Positions 33,559 to 42,634 of a stretch of 64,000 nt of DNA are shown one piece after another. Source of the stretch: Ancylobacter gelatini (lineage in GTDB: Bacteria; Pseudomonadota; Alphaproteobacteria; Rhizobiales; Xanthobacteraceae); NCBI RefSeq assembly GCF_022601675.1, contig NZ_JAKVIL010000001.1:248001-312000 (forward strand), read 5' to 3'. The notes below the pieces were generated by a model, which was not told the DNA's origin, made no database searches, and saw only the letters and a program-made list of their open reading frames with translations. A program made the translations under genes and the position numbers. How positions within the stretch are numbered: the stretch's first letter is position 1; every line of letters starts with the position of its first letter.

Positions 33559-33972
33559 ATGCGCAAGCTCATCCTTGCTTCCGCGACCCTGAGCATTCTC
33601 GCCATCGGCGCTGTTGCCAACGCCCATGCGGATGGACGCGAGAAGAGCGAACGCCAGGCCTTTGTGCGCACCCAGCAGGAAAGCGCCGCCAATGTGCGCG
33701 GCGAAGTGTGGCTCGGCCCCGGCAACACTGTGCCGGCCTACAGCGTCGGCACGATGTATGAGGTGGAGCGGGTCTATACTCCCGCGCCGGCCTATGAGGG
33801 CCGCACCTATTATGTCCAGCCCGAGCCGATGGTCGAGGTCCCGTTCCCGGTCGAATCGCAGATGTACCGCAACCACCGGCCGATCGACGACTACAACTCG
33901 GCTTGGTACCAGCCCGGCGATGCGGCGATCATCAAGCAGCAGATCAAGGACCAGCGCGGGCAGGGCAAGTAG
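33559..33972 (+). CDS. Exported protein of unknown function
   Basis: 137 aa. MRKLILASATLSILAIGAVA is a Sec signal with probable cleavage after AHA. The mature part is Tyr/Pro-rich (YTPAPAYEGRTYYVQPEPMV) with a hydrophilic C-terminus (DAAIIKQQIKDQRGQGK). A strong GGACGGAGAA precedes the ATG. No family recognised. It is followed by an intrinsic terminator. Confidence 0.65.
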   Translation: MRKLILASATLSILAIGAVANAHADGREKSERQAFVRTQQESAANVRGEVWLGPGNTVPAYSVGTMYEVERVYTPAPAYEGRTYYVQPEPMVEVPFPVESQMYRNHRPIDDYNSAWYQPGDAAIIKQQIKDQRGQGK

Positions 33973-34029
33973 CCCTCAGGCGGCAAGCCGACCTGAGCGC
34001 AGGGTTTCCAGCACGATCATCGACAAGGA

Positions 34030-34054
34030 GGGCGGGCCATCGGCTCGCCCTTTT
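34030..34054 (+). terminator. Intrinsic terminator after the exported-protein gene
   Basis: Stem GGGCGGGCC (34030-34038) pairs with GGCTCGCCC (34042-34050), one G-U pair, three-base loop, followed by TTTTC. It lies 58 bases after the stop codon and before the aminopeptidase gene. Confidence 0.75.
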
Positions 34055-34161
34055 CTGCGGCGATAACCTCGTCCGGCAACTTGGCCTTGACGCTTCGCCG
34101 CCGACGCACCTTGAATGCGCTCCGACCGCGCGGCGTGGGCCGCGACTTTTCGGAGACGAGC

Positions 34162-35421
34162 ATGAACAAGCACGCTGGCCACCCCACCGAGCCTCTCACT
34201 CATGATGAGCGCCTCGACCGGCTCGGCCGCGTGGCGGTCGAAGTCGGGCTTGGCCTGCGCGCTGGCCAGGAACTGGTGATCACCGCTTCGCTCGATGCCC
34301 TGCCGCTGGTGCGTCGCATCACCGAGCACGCCTATAAGGCGGGCGCGAGCCTCGTCACCACGCTGTTCAATGATGAGGAAGCCGCCCTGATGCGCTTCCG
34401 CAGCGCGCCCGATGACAGCTTCGACCGCGCCACCGGCTGGCTCTATGAGGGCATGGCCAATGCCTTCAAGAATGGCGCGGCCCGGCTGGCGATCTCCGGC
34501 GAAAATCCGTCGCTGCTGGCCAATGAAGACCCGGAAAAGGTCGCCCGGGCCAATCGTGCGCGCTCGCGTGCCTATATGCCCGCGCTCTCGCTGATCGCGG
34601 GTTTCGACATCAACTGGACCATCGTTTCGTACGCCTCGCCGGCCTGGGCGCGGACCATGTTCCCCGACGACCCGGAGGAGATCGCCGTCGCCAAGCTCTG
34701 GCACGCGATCTTCGCCGCCTCGCGCGTCGACACGCCCGATCCGGTGGCCGCGTGGCAGGAGCATAACGAACAGCTCTCGACCTCGACCGCCCGTCTCAAT
34801 GCCAAGCGCTATGCCGCGCTGCGCTTCCGCGGGCCGGGCACCGACCTCACGGTCGGGCTCGCCGACGATCATGAATGGGCGGGCGGCGCGTCGGTGGCGA
34901 AGAACGGCATCATCTGCAACGCCAATATTCCCACCGAGGAGGTCTTCACCACCCCGCATCGGCTGCGGGTGGATGGCTATGTCGCCTCCACCAAGCCGCT
35001 GTCGTATCAGGGCACGCTGATACAGGACATCGCGGTGCGCTTCGAGGGCGGCGCGATCGTGGAAGCCTCGGCACGGACCGGCCTCGACGTGCTCAACAAG
35101 GTGCTGGACACCGACGAGGGTTCGCGCCGGCTCGGCGAGGTGGCGCTGGTGCCGCATTCCTCGCCGATCTCGAAAAGCGGCCTGCTGTTCTACAACACCC
35201 TTTACGACGAGAACGCCGCCAGCCACATCGCGCTCGGTCAGTCCTACTCGAAGTGCTTCGTCAATGGCGCCAGCCTCACGCCCGACGAACTGGCGGCACG
35301 CGGCGCCAATTCCAGCCTCATCCACATCGACTGGATGATTGGCTCGGGCCAGATCGACGTCGACGGCCTCGACGCGGAGGGTCGCGCCGAGCCGGTGATG
35401 CGCGCGGGCGAATGGGTTTGA
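34162..35421 (+). CDS. Aminopeptidase, M29 (thermophilic aminopeptidase) family
   Basis: 419 aa. Metal-dependent exopeptidase. VAVEVGLGLRAGQELVITAS at the N-terminus and LYEGMANAFKNGAARLAISG are family signatures. Metal ligands lie in the C-terminal domain: NIPTEEVFTTPHRLRVDG (Glu), EVALVPHSSPIS (His), LDTDEGSRRLGE (Asp/Glu) and SLIHIDWMIGSG (His, Asp). ATG 34162 follows CGGAGACGAG; frames open further upstream cover the terminator and are not used. Confidence 0.9.
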   Translation: MNKHAGHPTEPLTHDERLDRLGRVAVEVGLGLRAGQELVITASLDALPLVRRITEHAYKAGASLVTTLFNDEEAALMRFRSAPDDSFDRATGWLYEGMANAFKNGAARLAISGENPSLLANEDPEKVARANRARSRAYMPALSLIAGFDINWTIVSYASPAWARTMFPDDPEEIAVAKLWHAIFAASRVDTPDPVAAWQEHNEQLSTSTARLNAKRYAALRFRGPGTDLTVGLADDHEWAGGASVAKNGIICNANIPTEEVFTTPHRLRVDGYVASTKPLSYQGTLIQDIAVRFEGGAIVEASARTGLDVLNKVLDTDEGSRRLGEVALVPHSSPISKSGLLFYNTLYDENAASHIALGQSYSKCFVNGASLTPDELAARGANSSLIHIDWMIGSGQIDVDGLDAEGRAEPVMRAGEWV

Positions 35422-35541
35422 CGGCCACACGCGCGGCGGGCGGCGTTCCCATAAACCGGCTTCCTGATGTCGAGGAACTATGATGAACTCACCCACCGTC
35501 ACGACCGGACCGGAACGGCCGTGAAACGGGAGAACGTACCG

Positions 35542-37647
35542 ATGTGCCGCTGGCGCTCCTGGTGGAAGGGGCTTCCTCCGCTCGCGCTGCTTGTCGCGGC
35601 GGCGGTCCTGCTGGCGCGCGACCCGGTCGAGCATCATCTAGCCGCGCGCTCGGAGACGCTTCTGGTCGATATCGGCGAATCCTGGGCGCGGGCGCGGTTC
35701 GAGGGACGGGACGCGCTGCTGGAGGGCGAGGCGCTCTCCGAGGAGGCGCGGATCAAGGTGCGCGCCGAACTCGGTCGGCTGTTCGGCGTGCGGCAGGTGG
35801 AAGATCGCACCACCCTGCTGCCGGAACGCCGTCCTTTCACCTTCACGGCCATTCGCGACGGCTCGAAGCTGCATCTGGAGGGCTATGTGCCCTCACGCTA
35901 TGCCCGCAAGCGCATCGCCGAGGCGGCCGAGCAGCTGGCGCCGGGCATGATCGTCACCGGCGAGCGGGAACTGGTCCGCGCGCGCGGCGGTCCGGCCGGC
36001 GATTTCGCCGGCGTGGTGATCTTCGGTCTGGAGCAACTCGCCAAGATGCCGGCCGGCCGCATTATCATCTCCGACGATTCTTTCTCGATCGAGGGCAGGG
36101 CGCCGGATTTCGTCACCTATGACGCGCTCGAGGTTACGGTCCGCAGCGAGCTGCCGGCCGACGCCAAGCTGGCGCGCTTCGCCGTTTTGCCGCCGATCGC
36201 CGACCCTTTTGTCTGGTCGGCGCAGCGTGAGGGCGACGGCGTGCGCCTCTCCGGCTATATCCCGCTCGGCGATGCCAGGCGCTCCCTGCTTGATGCGGTG
36301 CGCGGCGCGGTGCCGGGTTCGGCGATCTCCGACCAACTCCGCCTCGCCGACGGCGCCCCGCCGACCGATGGCTGGCTGAAGGCCGTGTCCTTCGCGCTCG
36401 CCCAGCTCGGCAAACTGCCGGATGGCAAGGTGACGCTGAACGGAACCACCATCGTCATTGAAGGTTCCGCGCGCGATTTCGCCGACTATGACGCGCTGGC
36501 CGGCGCGCGCCGTGGCGTACCCGAGGGCTATACGCTGACCCGGTTCGCCGTCGAGCCGCCACGGGTAAATCCCTTTGTGTGGAGTGTGTTGCGGGGCACG
36601 GGCGGGCTGCGGCTCACCGGCTACGCACCGTCCGAGGATGCCAAGAGGCTGGTGCTCGACGCGATGCGCGCCAGCTTCCCCGGCGAGCAGGTGAGCGACG
36701 AGATGCGCATCGGCGGCGGCGGGCCGGGGCCCGAGGATTGGGTCAATGCCACGGTCTTCGGCGTCGGCCAGCTCGGCCGGCTGCGCACCGGCGCGGTGCA
36801 GGGGAAGGGCAGTGTCCTGTCCATTTCCGGCGAGGCGCAGGACGCAGCCGCCTACGCTGCCGTCAGGGCCGCCCTTGAAAAGGCGCCGCCGCGCGGCTTC
36901 TCGCTGGCGCGCGACGTCCGCCCGCCCGTGGTTTCGCCCTATGTGTTCGCCATGCGCAAGGATCAGGAAGGGCTGACGCTGTCAGGCTTTTTTCCGCAAT
37001 CGGCCGATCATGAGCGACTGGTCGTCGCCGCCAAGCCACTCCTGCTCGGCGGGCCGGTGAACGACGTGTCCGCCATGGCGCAGGGCGCGCCCGATGGCTT
37101 CACCGAGGCGGTGCGGGTAACCCTGTATGAGCTGGCGCGGCTTGATGCCGGCGAAGCGCGCTTCGACGACGGCAAGCTGCGCCTGACCGGTACCGCGCTC
37201 TATCCGGCGGCGGTCGGCCAGATCCGCGACACTCTCACGGCCGTGCTTCCACCGGGTTTCGAGGTTGAGGTCAGCCTCGACGTCGCGCCACGTCGCGAGA
37301 GCCTCGACACCGCCTCCTGCGAGAGGGCGGTGGCGGACCTGTTGGCGCGTGGCGCCATCGTCTTCGTGGACGCCACGGCGCAGCTCGATCCCGCCAGCAG
37401 GGGCCTGCTCGATCATGTCGCTGCGGCGGCGGCGAACTGTCCGGACGCGCTGATCTCGATCTCGGTGCGCGCGCGCGACGGCAGCGCCGCGCTGACCGAG
37501 GCGCGGGTCAAGACGCTGACCACCTATCTCGCGCAGGCCGGCATTGCGCCGGAGCGGCTCATCACCGACACGCTCGGCACCGTGGCGGTGCAGGCCTGGC
37601 CCGACGGCGTGCCCGGGCAGGCCGGCATACAGTTGATCGTGAGGTAG
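35542..37647 (+). CDS. Envelope protein with four BON-like repeats and an OmpA-like C-terminus
   Basis: About 701 aa. One N-terminal membrane helix (LPPLALLVAAAVLLARDP) anchors a large periplasmic part. Four tandem units of 122-124 residues begin at residues 98, 222, 344 and 466, recognisable by PFxxxxxRxGxxLxLxGYxP and, about 65 residues later, xxFxLxQLxxLxxGxxxxxx-IxGxA. The last 110 residues are OmpA-like (IVFVDATAQLDP; LTEARVKTLTTYLAQAGI), but the peptidoglycan-binding Asp loop looks degenerate. BON domains usually bind phospholipid or stabilise the envelope. ATG 35542 is preferred, with AACGGGAGAA upstream; ATG 35467 and GTG 35521 are in frame. Followed after 3 bases by two micro-protein genes. 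Confidence 0.75.
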   Translation: MCRWRSWWKGLPPLALLVAAAVLLARDPVEHHLAARSETLLVDIGESWARARFEGRDALLEGEALSEEARIKVRAELGRLFGVRQVEDRTTLLPERRPFTFTAIRDGSKLHLEGYVPSRYARKRIAEAAEQLAPGMIVTGERELVRARGGPAGDFAGVVIFGLEQLAKMPAGRIIISDDSFSIEGRAPDFVTYDALEVTVRSELPADAKLARFAVLPPIADPFVWSAQREGDGVRLSGYIPLGDARRSLLDAVRGAVPGSAISDQLRLADGAPPTDGWLKAVSFALAQLGKLPDGKVTLNGTTIVIEGSARDFADYDALAGARRGVPEGYTLTRFAVEPPRVNPFVWSVLRGTGGLRLTGYAPSEDAKRLVLDAMRASFPGEQVSDEMRIGGGGPGPEDWVNATVFGVGQLGRLRTGAVQGKGSVLSISGEAQDAAAYAAVRAALEKAPPRGFSLARDVRPPVVSPYVFAMRKDQEGLTLSGFFPQSADHERLVVAAKPLLLGGPVNDVSAMAQGAPDGFTEAVRVTLYELARLDAGEARFDDGKLRLTGTALYPAAVGQIRDTLTAVLPPGFEVEVSLDVAPRRESLDTASCERAVADLLARGAIVFVDATAQLDPASRGLLDHVAAAAANCPDALISISVRARDGSAALTEARVKTLTTYLAQAGIAPERLITDTLGTVAVQAWPDGVPGQAGIQLIVR

Positions 37648-37650
37648 AGC

Positions 37651-37791
37651 ATGTGGTTTCTGGCGCTGGAGCTCTGGCCCTATCTGATCGGCGCGCTGGC
37701 CATCGGCGTGATCACCGGCTGGCTGGGCGGCTGCGCGCCGTCCATGCGTCCCGGCGTCGGGGATGACGCGGACCGGAAGGGCGCCCGATGA
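37651..37791 (+). CDS. 46-aa single-pass membrane micro-protein
   Basis: MWFLALELWPYLIGALAIGV leads into ITGWLGGCAPSMRP and a charged tail (DDADRKGAR). It starts 3 bases after the stop of the BON/OmpA gene and overlaps the next micro-gene by ATGA, so all three are almost certainly one transcript with coupled translation. The Gly-Gly-Cys after the helix is notable. No named family known to me. Confidence 0.6.
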   Translation: MWFLALELWPYLIGALAIGVITGWLGGCAPSMRPGVGDDADRKGAR

Positions 37792-37892
37792 GCATGTTCA
37801 TCATCGAGACGGCGGCACTGTTGCTGGTGGCCTACATCTTCGGCTGCGCGGCCGGATGCTGGATGCGCCGGTCTTTTGACCGGCGCGTCTGA
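37788..37892 (+). CDS. 34-aa single-pass membrane micro-protein
   Basis: MSMFIIETAALLLVAYIFGC followed by AAGCWMRRSFDRRV. One hydrophobic helix with GCAAGC, then a basic end, so the C-terminus is probably cytoplasmic. It is coupled to the preceding 46-aa gene by an ATGA overlap. Short Gly/Cys helices of this type (LGCxxGCxxR) resemble the N-terminal anchor of larger alphaproteobacterial envelope proteins, but here it stands alone. It ends 20 bases from the convergent transglycosylase gene. Confidence 0.55.
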   Translation: MSMFIIETAALLLVAYIFGCAAGCWMRRSFDRRV

Positions 37893-37911
37893 CGGCGGTC
37901 CTTCAGCGCGC

Positions 37912-40098
37912 TTACAGACGCGCGCCGCGCAGGTCCGCCTCGATCTGCAGCGTGGCACGCGAGCCGAAGCGGGACTTGTAGACCTGCGCATTCTCCATCA
38001 CCCGCTGCACATAGTTGCGGGTCTCGGAGAAGGGGATGCGCTCTACCCAGTCGATCGGGTCGACATTGGGATCGCGCGGGTCGCCATAGGCCTGAATCCA
38101 TTTGGAAACATTGCCGCGCCCGGCGTTGTAGCCGGCGAAGGTCAGCACGTAATTGTCGTGATAATTGTCCAGCAGGCTGCGCAGCTCAGCGGCGCCGAAC
38201 TGCACGTTTGTGGCGGGATCGGAGCGCAGCTTCACGGCATCGAGCTTGACGCCGGTGCGGTTGGCGATGGTGCGGCCGGTGGCCGGCATCACCTGCATCA
38301 GCCCGCCGGCGCCGGCGCTGGACACGGCGGAGGTGTGGAACATGCTCTCCTGCCGCGTAATCGCATAGATCAGCGCCGGGTCCACCGGCTCGGCGATCGG
38401 CCGGAATTTGGGAATGCCCTGCGTGGGGAAGGCTTCCGCTTCCAGCGCCATGCCGCGATTGAGCGCGACCTTCCCGATCGTGGTCTGGGTGCGCGCATCC
38501 CCGCTGCTGCGCGCGAGTTCCGCCAGCAGGCCGAGTTGCGCCGCATCGGGCAGGCGCTCGGCCAGGTCATAGGCCAGCGCGAGGGCGAGGTTGTCCTTGT
38601 CGATCTTTTCCAGCAGCCTGAAGATCTGCACGCCTTCGTCGCGGGCGAAGGCTGCGCGCTGGGCGGCATTGGCCTGCGGCGCAGAGCGTACCTTCACGTC
38701 GGGCTTGCCGAGCCGGGCGCGGGCGAGCTGCCCGTAATAGGCGGTGCTGTAGCCGGCCGCGATCTCATACTGCGAGCGGGCATTGGCGGTGCTGCCGAGC
38801 GCCTCGAAGGTCCGGCCCTGCCAGTAGAAGCCGCGGGAAACCGTGGCGGGGTGGGTCTGGCCTTCGGCGACACGGACGAAGTGCTGCTGCGCGGTCTTCG
38901 GATCATTGAGGAAGCGCAGCGCGATCCAGCCCGACATGAAGTGCTGGTCGGCGATATAGTGTTCGTTCTCCGCCAGTGCTCCGCTGGAGGCTACCTTGTA
39001 GGCGGTGCGCGGGTCGCCGGCGTCGAGCAGGCGGCGCGTCATCAGGCGGCGCTCGATCCACCACTCGTCGGTGTCGACAAGCAGCGCGGGGTCCTTCGGC
39101 GCGGCGAGCAGCGCCCGAGCCGCAGTTGCGTCATCGCCGGCGCGACGCGCGATCTTGGCCTGGGTGTAGAGATAGGCGGGATCCGAACGCAGTGACGCGG
39201 GGACCGCCGCGAACAGCTTGGCCGGATCGCCGCCCTTCGAGAACAAGGCGATGCGTGCCTTGGCCAGCGCGGTGACATCGCCACCCGCGCGCTGGGCGGC
39301 GCGCAGGCCGCGCACGGCGTCCTCGGCATAAAGCTGCTTGTCGGCGCGGTACTTGTGGTCAGCGCGGGTCAGCAGGCCGCCGAATTCGACCATCACGGTC
39401 GCCTCGACATCCTCGGACAGCGCGTCTTCGCGCCAGGCGTCCTTGAGCCAGGCCGTGCCGGCCTTCTGGTCGCCGCTGGCAAACAGAGCGCGGGCGAGGG
39501 CGATCTTGCCTTCGCCCGAATAGGGCCGCAGCTCACCGAAGAAGGCGAGGATCACATCCGGTGACTTGTTCTCGACATAGAGCAGATATTCCAGCCGCCG
39601 GCGCAGTACCACGGGGGTCGGGAGCGTGGGGTGGGCGCGCAGGATCGCGACCGCCCGGTCGAAGCCGACGTCGCGCGCCGTCACCCGCAGGGCGAGCCAG
39701 CGCACCAGCGCCTGCTGGCCGGGATCACGCAGATTGTCGGCGATGCTCAGCGCTTCGGCGGACTGGCCCTTCTCGACCAGGCTCACCGCGCGCTGCATGT
39801 CGCCAAGATTGCCGGAGAGCGCAGGCGCAGCCATTGCGAAGCCGCTGGCGGCCATCGGCGCGACCGCACCGGCCAGCGCGGGCTTGGCCGTGGGCCGGAT
39901 GACCGGCTTGGCCGGCGGCTTTGCCGGTGCCGGCTTGGCGGCAGCCTGCTTGGTTGCCGGCTTCTGCGGCGGACGCGGGACGGAACTCGATGCGGCGAGG
40001 GAGGGCGTGAACCCGGCGGTCGACGCCAGCAGCAAGGCGACGAGCGGAGCGGCCGCACGAAACGGACGGCGACGCGACGGGTTGGAGCTCTGGCTCAT
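37912..40098 (-). CDS. slt: Soluble lytic murein transglycosylase, Slt70-like
   Basis: About 728 aa, periplasmic. It cleaves MurNAc-GlcNAc with formation of 1,6-anhydroMurNAc. N-terminal signal (LVALLLASTAGFTPSLAA), then a Pro/Lys/Ala linker, a long alpha-helical superhelical U domain (ARALFASGDQKAGTAWLKDA and repeats), and a C-terminal GH23 domain. The catalytic Glu is in AITRQESMFHTSAVSSAGAG and the following LMQVMPATG and FAGYNAGRGNVSKW are diagnostic. ATG 40098 is preferred over 40119. Divergent from dapA. Confidence 0.92.
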   Translation of the reverse strand: MSQSSNPSRRRPFRAAAPLVALLLASTAGFTPSLAASSSVPRPPQKPATKQAAAKPAPAKPPAKPVIRPTAKPALAGAVAPMAASGFAMAAPALSGNLGDMQRAVSLVEKGQSAEALSIADNLRDPGQQALVRWLALRVTARDVGFDRAVAILRAHPTLPTPVVLRRRLEYLLYVENKSPDVILAFFGELRPYSGEGKIALARALFASGDQKAGTAWLKDAWREDALSEDVEATVMVEFGGLLTRADHKYRADKQLYAEDAVRGLRAAQRAGGDVTALAKARIALFSKGGDPAKLFAAVPASLRSDPAYLYTQAKIARRAGDDATAARALLAAPKDPALLVDTDEWWIERRLMTRRLLDAGDPRTAYKVASSGALAENEHYIADQHFMSGWIALRFLNDPKTAQQHFVRVAEGQTHPATVSRGFYWQGRTFEALGSTANARSQYEIAAGYSTAYYGQLARARLGKPDVKVRSAPQANAAQRAAFARDEGVQIFRLLEKIDKDNLALALAYDLAERLPDAAQLGLLAELARSSGDARTQTTIGKVALNRGMALEAEAFPTQGIPKFRPIAEPVDPALIYAITRQESMFHTSAVSSAGAGGLMQVMPATGRTIANRTGVKLDAVKLRSDPATNVQFGAAELRSLLDNYHDNYVLTFAGYNAGRGNVSKWIQAYGDPRDPNVDPIDWVERIPFSETRNYVQRVMENAQVYKSRFGSRATLQIEADLRGARL

Positions 40099-40458
40099 GA
40101 CAATACGCACTCCCGGCAAACAGACGCTTGAAACGTTCCGGCCCTTGGGCCAACCCGTGAGGGGCTACGTCTGCCCTAGTTGTCTCGCGATCTTATTGAC
40201 GAATTGCTAACCACAACCCCGTGGATGGCAAGGCCGTGGCCATTACGCAACGGTTGTAGCTTCCGAAGCCGACGAAACCGGGGCAGGGTGCCGCATCCCG
40301 GGCGCTTTGCCAAGTTTGGCAGGGCAGCGCCATGACAGCGGCGCAACAATGCCCTTTCTTCCGCCGCGCCGACGCGATATCTGATGCCCCCTTCGCCCGC
40401 GCGCGTCGTTCGCGTTGCGGCCGATGGACATCGAGAAAAAAGAGACCAGGAGCACGCC
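40099..40458. other. Divergent promoter region between slt and dapA
   Basis: 360 bases with promoters for both genes. An AT-richer patch (40190-40215, around TTATTGACGAATTGCTAACC) is the best candidate for the core promoter region, but -10/-35 pairs are not convincing. No additional gene supported. Confidence 0.35.
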
Positions 40459-41349
40459 ATGCCTCCCCAGACACCCTTTCGTGGTTCCTTTACGGCTCTC
40501 GTGACGCCGTTCCGCGACGGTGCGCTGGACGAGAAAGCGCTGCGCGGGCTGGTGGAATGGCAGATCGAGGAAGGCATCCATGGCCTTGTCCCGGTCGGCA
40601 CCACCGGCGAGAGCCCCACGGTCTCCCATGATGAGCACAAGCGGGTCGTCGAATGGACCATCGCGCAGGCGAAGGGCCGAGTGCCCGTAATCGCCGGTGC
40701 GGGCTCCAACAACACGATCGAGGCCATCGATCTCGCCCGCCATGCCGAGAAGGCGGGGGCGGATGCGGTGCTCGTGGTGACGCCCTATTACAACAAGCCC
40801 GGCCAGGAGGGCATGTACCAGCACTACAAGGCCATCGCCGAGGCGATCACGATTCCCGTCATCATCTACAACATTCCCGGCCGCTCGGTCGTGGACATGT
40901 CGGTTGAGACGATGACGCGGCTGTTCGAGATCAAGAACATCACCGGCGTGAAGGACGCGACCGCCAATCTGGTGCGCGTCAGCCAGCAGCGCCAGGCGAT
41001 GGGCCCGGGCTTCAACCAGCTCTCCGGTGAGGACCCGACCGCGCTGGCCTTCATGGCCCATGGCGGAGACGGCTGCATCTCGGTCGCCTCCAACGTGGCG
41101 CCGAAGCTGTGCTCGGATCTGCTCAACGCCTGCATTGCCGGCGACTACGCCAAGGCTCTGGAGCTTCAGGACCGGCTGTTCCCGCTGTTCCAGGCGCTGT
41201 TCGTTGAAACCAACCCGAGCCCCACCAAATATGCGCTAAGCGTTCTCGGCAAGATCAAGGACGAGGCGCGCCTTCCGATGGTTCCGGTGAGCGAGAAGAC
41301 CAAGGAAATCGTTCAGGCCGCGATGCGGCATGCCGGACTGATCAACTGA
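40459..41349 (+). CDS. dapA: 4-hydroxy-tetrahydrodipicolinate synthase
   Basis: 296 aa TIM-barrel aldolase. It condenses pyruvate and aspartate semialdehyde in lysine/diaminopimelate synthesis. [30 protein letters not shown] (Thr-Thr of the proton relay), [18 protein letters not shown] (catalytic Tyr) and [12 protein letters not shown] (Schiff-base Lys) are all present. ATG 40459 has CCAGGAG upstream. smpB follows after 40 bases, the usual alphaproteobacterial order. Confidence 0.96.
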   Translation: MPPQTPFRGSFTALVTPFRDGALDEKALRGLVEWQIEEGIHGLVPVGTTGESPTVSHDEHKRVVEWTIAQAKGRVPVIAGAGSNNTIEAIDLARHAEKAGADAVLVVTPYYNKPGQEGMYQHYKAIAEAITIPVIIYNIPGRSVVDMSVETMTRLFEIKNITGVKDATANLVRVSQQRQAMGPGFNQLSGEDPTALAFMAHGGDGCISVASNVAPKLCSDLLNACIAGDYAKALELQDRLFPLFQALFVETNPSPTKYALSVLGKIKDEARLPMVPVSEKTKEIVQAAMRHAGLIN

Positions 41350-41389
41350 GGCCGGGCGGAGCTCACGCTCCGGCACGGAGCTGAGTGAA

Positions 41390-41866
41390 ATGGCCGAAAA
41401 GAAAAAGAGTCTACCCCGCAAGGTGGTTGCAGAGAACCGCCGAGCCCGTTTCGACTTCGACATCGGTGAGGTGTTCGAAGCCGGTATCGCCTTGTCCGGT
41501 ACGGAGGTGAAAAGCCTGCGCGACGGCAAGGCGACCGTGGGCGAGAGCTATGTCTCGGCCAAGTCGGGCGAAGCCATCCTCTACAATTCCTACATCCCCG
41601 AATATCTCCAGGCCAATCGCTTCAACCATGAGCCGCGACGCCCGCGCAAGCTGCTGCTCCACATGCGGGAGATTGCCAAGCTGTGGCAGGCGGTGGAGCG
41701 CGAGGGCATGACCGTGGTGCCGCTGCGCATCTATTTCAACGAGCAGGGCCGGGCCAAGGTCGAGCTTGCCATCGCGCGCGGCCGCAAGGCGCACGACAAG
41801 CGTGAGGCGGCGAAGGAGAAGGACTGGAACCGCGACAAGCAGCGCCTGATGCGCGACCGCGGCTGA
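41390..41866 (+). CDS. smpB: SsrA-binding protein SmpB
   Basis: 158 aa. Binds tmRNA and brings it to stalled ribosomes for trans-translation. It has [51 protein letters not shown] and the basic C-terminal tail ([20 protein letters not shown]) that occupies the empty mRNA channel. The tmRNA gene itself is not in the window. Ends in an intrinsic terminator. Confidence 0.96.
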   Translation: MAEKKKSLPRKVVAENRRARFDFDIGEVFEAGIALSGTEVKSLRDGKATVGESYVSAKSGEAILYNSYIPEYLQANRFNHEPRRPRKLLLHMREIAKLWQAVEREGMTVVPLRIYFNEQGRAKVELAIARGRKAHDKREAAKEKDWNRDKQRLMRDRG

Positions 41867-41886
41867 TGGACCTGCGCTGATTCAAC

Positions 41887-41916
41887 AAAAAAGCCCGGCA
41901 CTTGGCCGGGCTTTTT
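41887..41916. terminator. Bidirectional terminator between smpB and efp
   Basis: Stem GCCCGGC (41893-41899) with GCCGGGC (41905-41911), five-base loop, flanked by AAAAAA on the left and TTTTT on the right, so it can terminate both smpB (plus) and efp (minus). Confidence 0.9.
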
Positions 41917-41938
41917 CATGTTTATTGAGAGCGCCGGC

Positions 41939-42508
41939 TCAATCCTTGGCGCGTTCCACATAGGAGCCGTCCGCCGTCATCACCACGATGCGGGTGCCGA
42001 TGCCGATATGCGGGGGAACCGCCGAGCGCACACCGTTGGACAGCACCGCCGGCTTGTAGGACGAGGAGGCGGTCTGCCCCTTCATCGCCGGCTCGGTCTC
42101 GACCACTTCCAGCGTCACGCGCTGCGGCAGTTCGATGGCGATGCCGTTGCCATCGTGCATCTTCAGCATGACCTGCATGCCTTCCTGCAGATACGGCGCC
42201 TGATCGCCCACCACGTCCGGGTGCACCGCGACCTGGTCGTAATTGTCGGGGTTCATGAAGTGGAAGCCCTCGCCGTCCGAATACAGGAAGGTGTAGGGGC
42301 GATCCTCGACATGGGCGCGCTCCACCTGCTCGGTGGTGCGGTAGCGCTCGGAGATCTTCACGCCGTCGGAAATGCGGCGCATGTCGAGCTGGGTCACCGG
42401 CGTGCCCTTGCCGGGGTGGATGTTGTCGGCGGTGAGCACGACATAGAGCCTGCCGTCGATGTCGACCACGTTGCCCTTGCGCAGCGTGCTGGCGATGACC
42501 TTGACCAT
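41939..42508 (-). CDS. efp: Translation elongation factor P
   Basis: 189 aa, three beta-barrel domains shaped like tRNA. It rescues ribosomes stalled on polyproline. The modification loop NIHPGKGTP carries Lys34, the site lysylated by EpmA, whose gene is divergent 126 bases away. The C-terminus [20 protein letters not shown] is a little unusual but in register with domain III. ATG 42508. Confidence 0.95.
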   Translation of the reverse strand: MVKVIASTLRKGNVVDIDGRLYVVLTADNIHPGKGTPVTQLDMRRISDGVKISERYRTTEQVERAHVEDRPYTFLYSDGEGFHFMNPDNYDQVAVHPDVVGDQAPYLQEGMQVMLKMHDGNGIAIELPQRVTLEVVETEPAMKGQTASSSYKPAVLSNGVRSAVPPHIGIGTRIVVMTADGSYVERAKD

Positions 42509-42634
42509 GCGGTCCTCTGGCTGTTGGGTGCTCGCCTTGCGCGCACCGGGATTCACGTTGGCGGTTCCTATACTCGCGCGCCCGCCTTCCGCCAACCCCG
42601 CCCGTTGCGTCCCGTCTAACTGCCGGAGCCTGCC

